A DNA stretch of 64,000 nt from Bacillus sp. P14.5. GTDB lineage: Bacteria; Bacillota; Bacilli; Bacillales; Bacillaceae_B. Positions 63,353 through 64,000 of this stretch are shown here, one piece after another. Position 1 is the stretch's first letter. Each line of letters starts with the position of its first letter. The notes under the pieces were generated by a model, which saw nothing but the letters and a program-made list of their open reading frames with translations, made no database searches and was not told where the DNA came from. Position numbers and translations under genes: made by a program. The DNA lies in assembly GCF_003316765.1 (NCBI RefSeq), contig NZ_NIJF01000066.1, positions 198,680 through 262,679 of the forward strand, in the 5' to 3' direction.

Positions 63353-63373
63353 TGGATCGAGGAGGAATTTCAC

Positions 63374-63571
63374 ATGCCAAAAATGAAAACTCACCGCGGC
63401 TCAGCTAAGCGTTTTAAGAAGACAGGTTCTGGAAAATTGAAACGCTCTCATGCTTATACAAGCCATTTATTCGCTAACAAATCTACGAAGCAAAAGCGTA
63501 AGCTACGTAAAGGCGCTGTAGTTTCTAAAGGTGATTTCAAACGCATTCGTCACATGCTTGACAACTTATAA
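63374..63571 (+). CDS. rpmI: 50S ribosomal protein L35
   Basis: A 65-residue, very basic protein ([20 protein letters not shown] ... [18 protein letters not shown]), with the exact pattern of bL35. It lies in the 50S subunit. A GAGGAGG ribosome site is 8 nt before ATG 63374, and the gene sits 21 bp after infC. Confidence 0.98.
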   Translation: MPKMKTHRGSAKRFKKTGSGKLKRSHAYTSHLFANKSTKQKRKLRKGAVVSKGDFKRIRHMLDNL

Positions 63572-63603
63572 TATCGAAGATTTAACACTAGGAGGGAAAT
63601 TAT

Positions 63604-63963
63604 ATGCCACGTGTAAAAGGCGGTACAGTAACACGCAGACGTCGCAAAAGAGTTCTTAAATTAGCAAAAGGTTTTTACGGTTCAAAACATACATTATACA
63701 AAGTAGCTAACCAGCAGGTTATGAAATCTTATATGTATGCTTACCGCGATCGTCGCCAGAAAAAGCGCGACTTCCGTAAGCTTTGGATCACTCGTATCAA
63801 CGCAGCTGCACGCATGAACGGTCTTTCTTACAGCCGCATGATGCATGGTCTAAAACTTGCAGGTATCGAAGTAAACCGCAAAATGCTTGCTGAGCTTGCT
63901 GTTAACGACGAAAAAGCATTTGCTCAATTAGCAGAAGCTGCAAAGTCTCAAAACAACAAGTAA
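63604..63963 (+). CDS. rplT: 50S ribosomal protein L20
   Basis: A 119-residue basic protein, bL20. [31 protein letters not shown] is the RNA-binding extension used in 50S assembly; the globular part has [40 protein letters not shown]. It also represses its own operon by binding the leader upstream of infC. AGGAGGG ribosome site before ATG 63604. Last gene of the operon. Confidence 0.98.
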   Translation: MPRVKGGTVTRRRRKRVLKLAKGFYGSKHTLYKVANQQVMKSYMYAYRDRRQKKRDFRKLWITRINAAARMNGLSYSRMMHGLKLAGIEVNRKMLAELAVNDEKAFAQLAEAAKSQNNK

Positions 63964-63971
63964 TTTACTTT

Positions 63972-64000
63972 AAAAAGCCATTCTCTTTGGAGAATGGCTT
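63972..64000 (+). terminator. Terminator after rplT (cut by window end)
   Basis: AAAAGCCATTCTC and GAGAATGGCTT pair around TTTG; the T-run would continue beyond the window. Confidence 0.75.

Overview
The window is a stretch of chromosome from an endospore-forming Bacillaceae (low-GC Bacillota). Gene content and order follow the B. subtilis ytf-tpx-ackA ... dnaE-ytsJ-accDA-pfkA-pyk-citZ-icd-mdh-phoPR-polA-gapB-speD-nrdR-dnaBI-thrS-infC-rpmI-rplT region. Sporulation genes (ytfJ/gerW, ytrH, ytrI, ytaF, ytxC), Bacillus-type DnaB/DnaI helicase loaders and a T-box support this. It is not B. subtilis itself: hflK-hflC lie between phoPR and polA, and the intergenic regions hold repeat families that I do not associate with that species.

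Layout. 1-2.5 kb: end of an RDD membrane protein gene, two divergently oriented SRPBCC-type genes (one fused to an ArsR HTH), ytfI. 2.5-8.3 kb: ytfJ, tpx, ytxK, ackA, then a frameshifted orphan restriction-like gene. 8.7-17.6 kb: EcsC-like, UspA, an NCS1 permease, ald, ytkL, ytoI, ytpI. 17.7-32.4 kb: nrnA, ytrHI (minus), dnaE, malic enzyme ytsJ, a FadR-type regulator, accDA, pfkA-pyk, then a 1.2-kb repeat island. 32.5-44.2 kb: fxsA, ytvI, the TCA block citZ-icd-mdh, a frameshifted MaoC-like gene, phoPR, hflKC. 45-64 kb: polA-mutM-ytaF-coaE, gapB, speD, nrdR-dnaB-dnaI, ytxC, a T-box leader with thrS, a lipoprotein gene, and the L20-leader/infC-rpmI-rplT operon.

The genes are mostly core central carbon metabolism (ackA, pfkA, pyk, citZ, icd, mdh, gapB, ytsJ, accDA) and DNA replication/repair (dnaE, polA, mutM, dnaB, dnaI, nrdR). 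Candidate cre sites for CcpA lie in front of ackA, ald, pfkA and citZ, and a CcpN-type box overlaps the gapB promoter. Together they form a plausible glycolysis/gluconeogenesis control circuit.

The unusual part is between the genes. There are (1) MITE-like elements (called A here) with terminal inverted repeats beginning GGCTCTTTTCG and perfect 8-bp target duplications at three copies. Most carry a long GC-rich hairpin repeat (B), and three B copies are in turn split at the hairpin apex by a third repeat (C). (2) Two arrays of eight exact-length 52-bp units at 19.0 and 50.1 kb, plus palindrome arrays at 3.2 and 14.0 kb spaced about 52-62-52 bp. (3) Arrays of a TGAGCC-GGCTCA palindrome at 25-bp spacing. 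(4) A probable repeat insertion inside the thrS T-box leader. Three genes carry -1 frameshifts in or near A-runs, which may be consensus errors or real decay.
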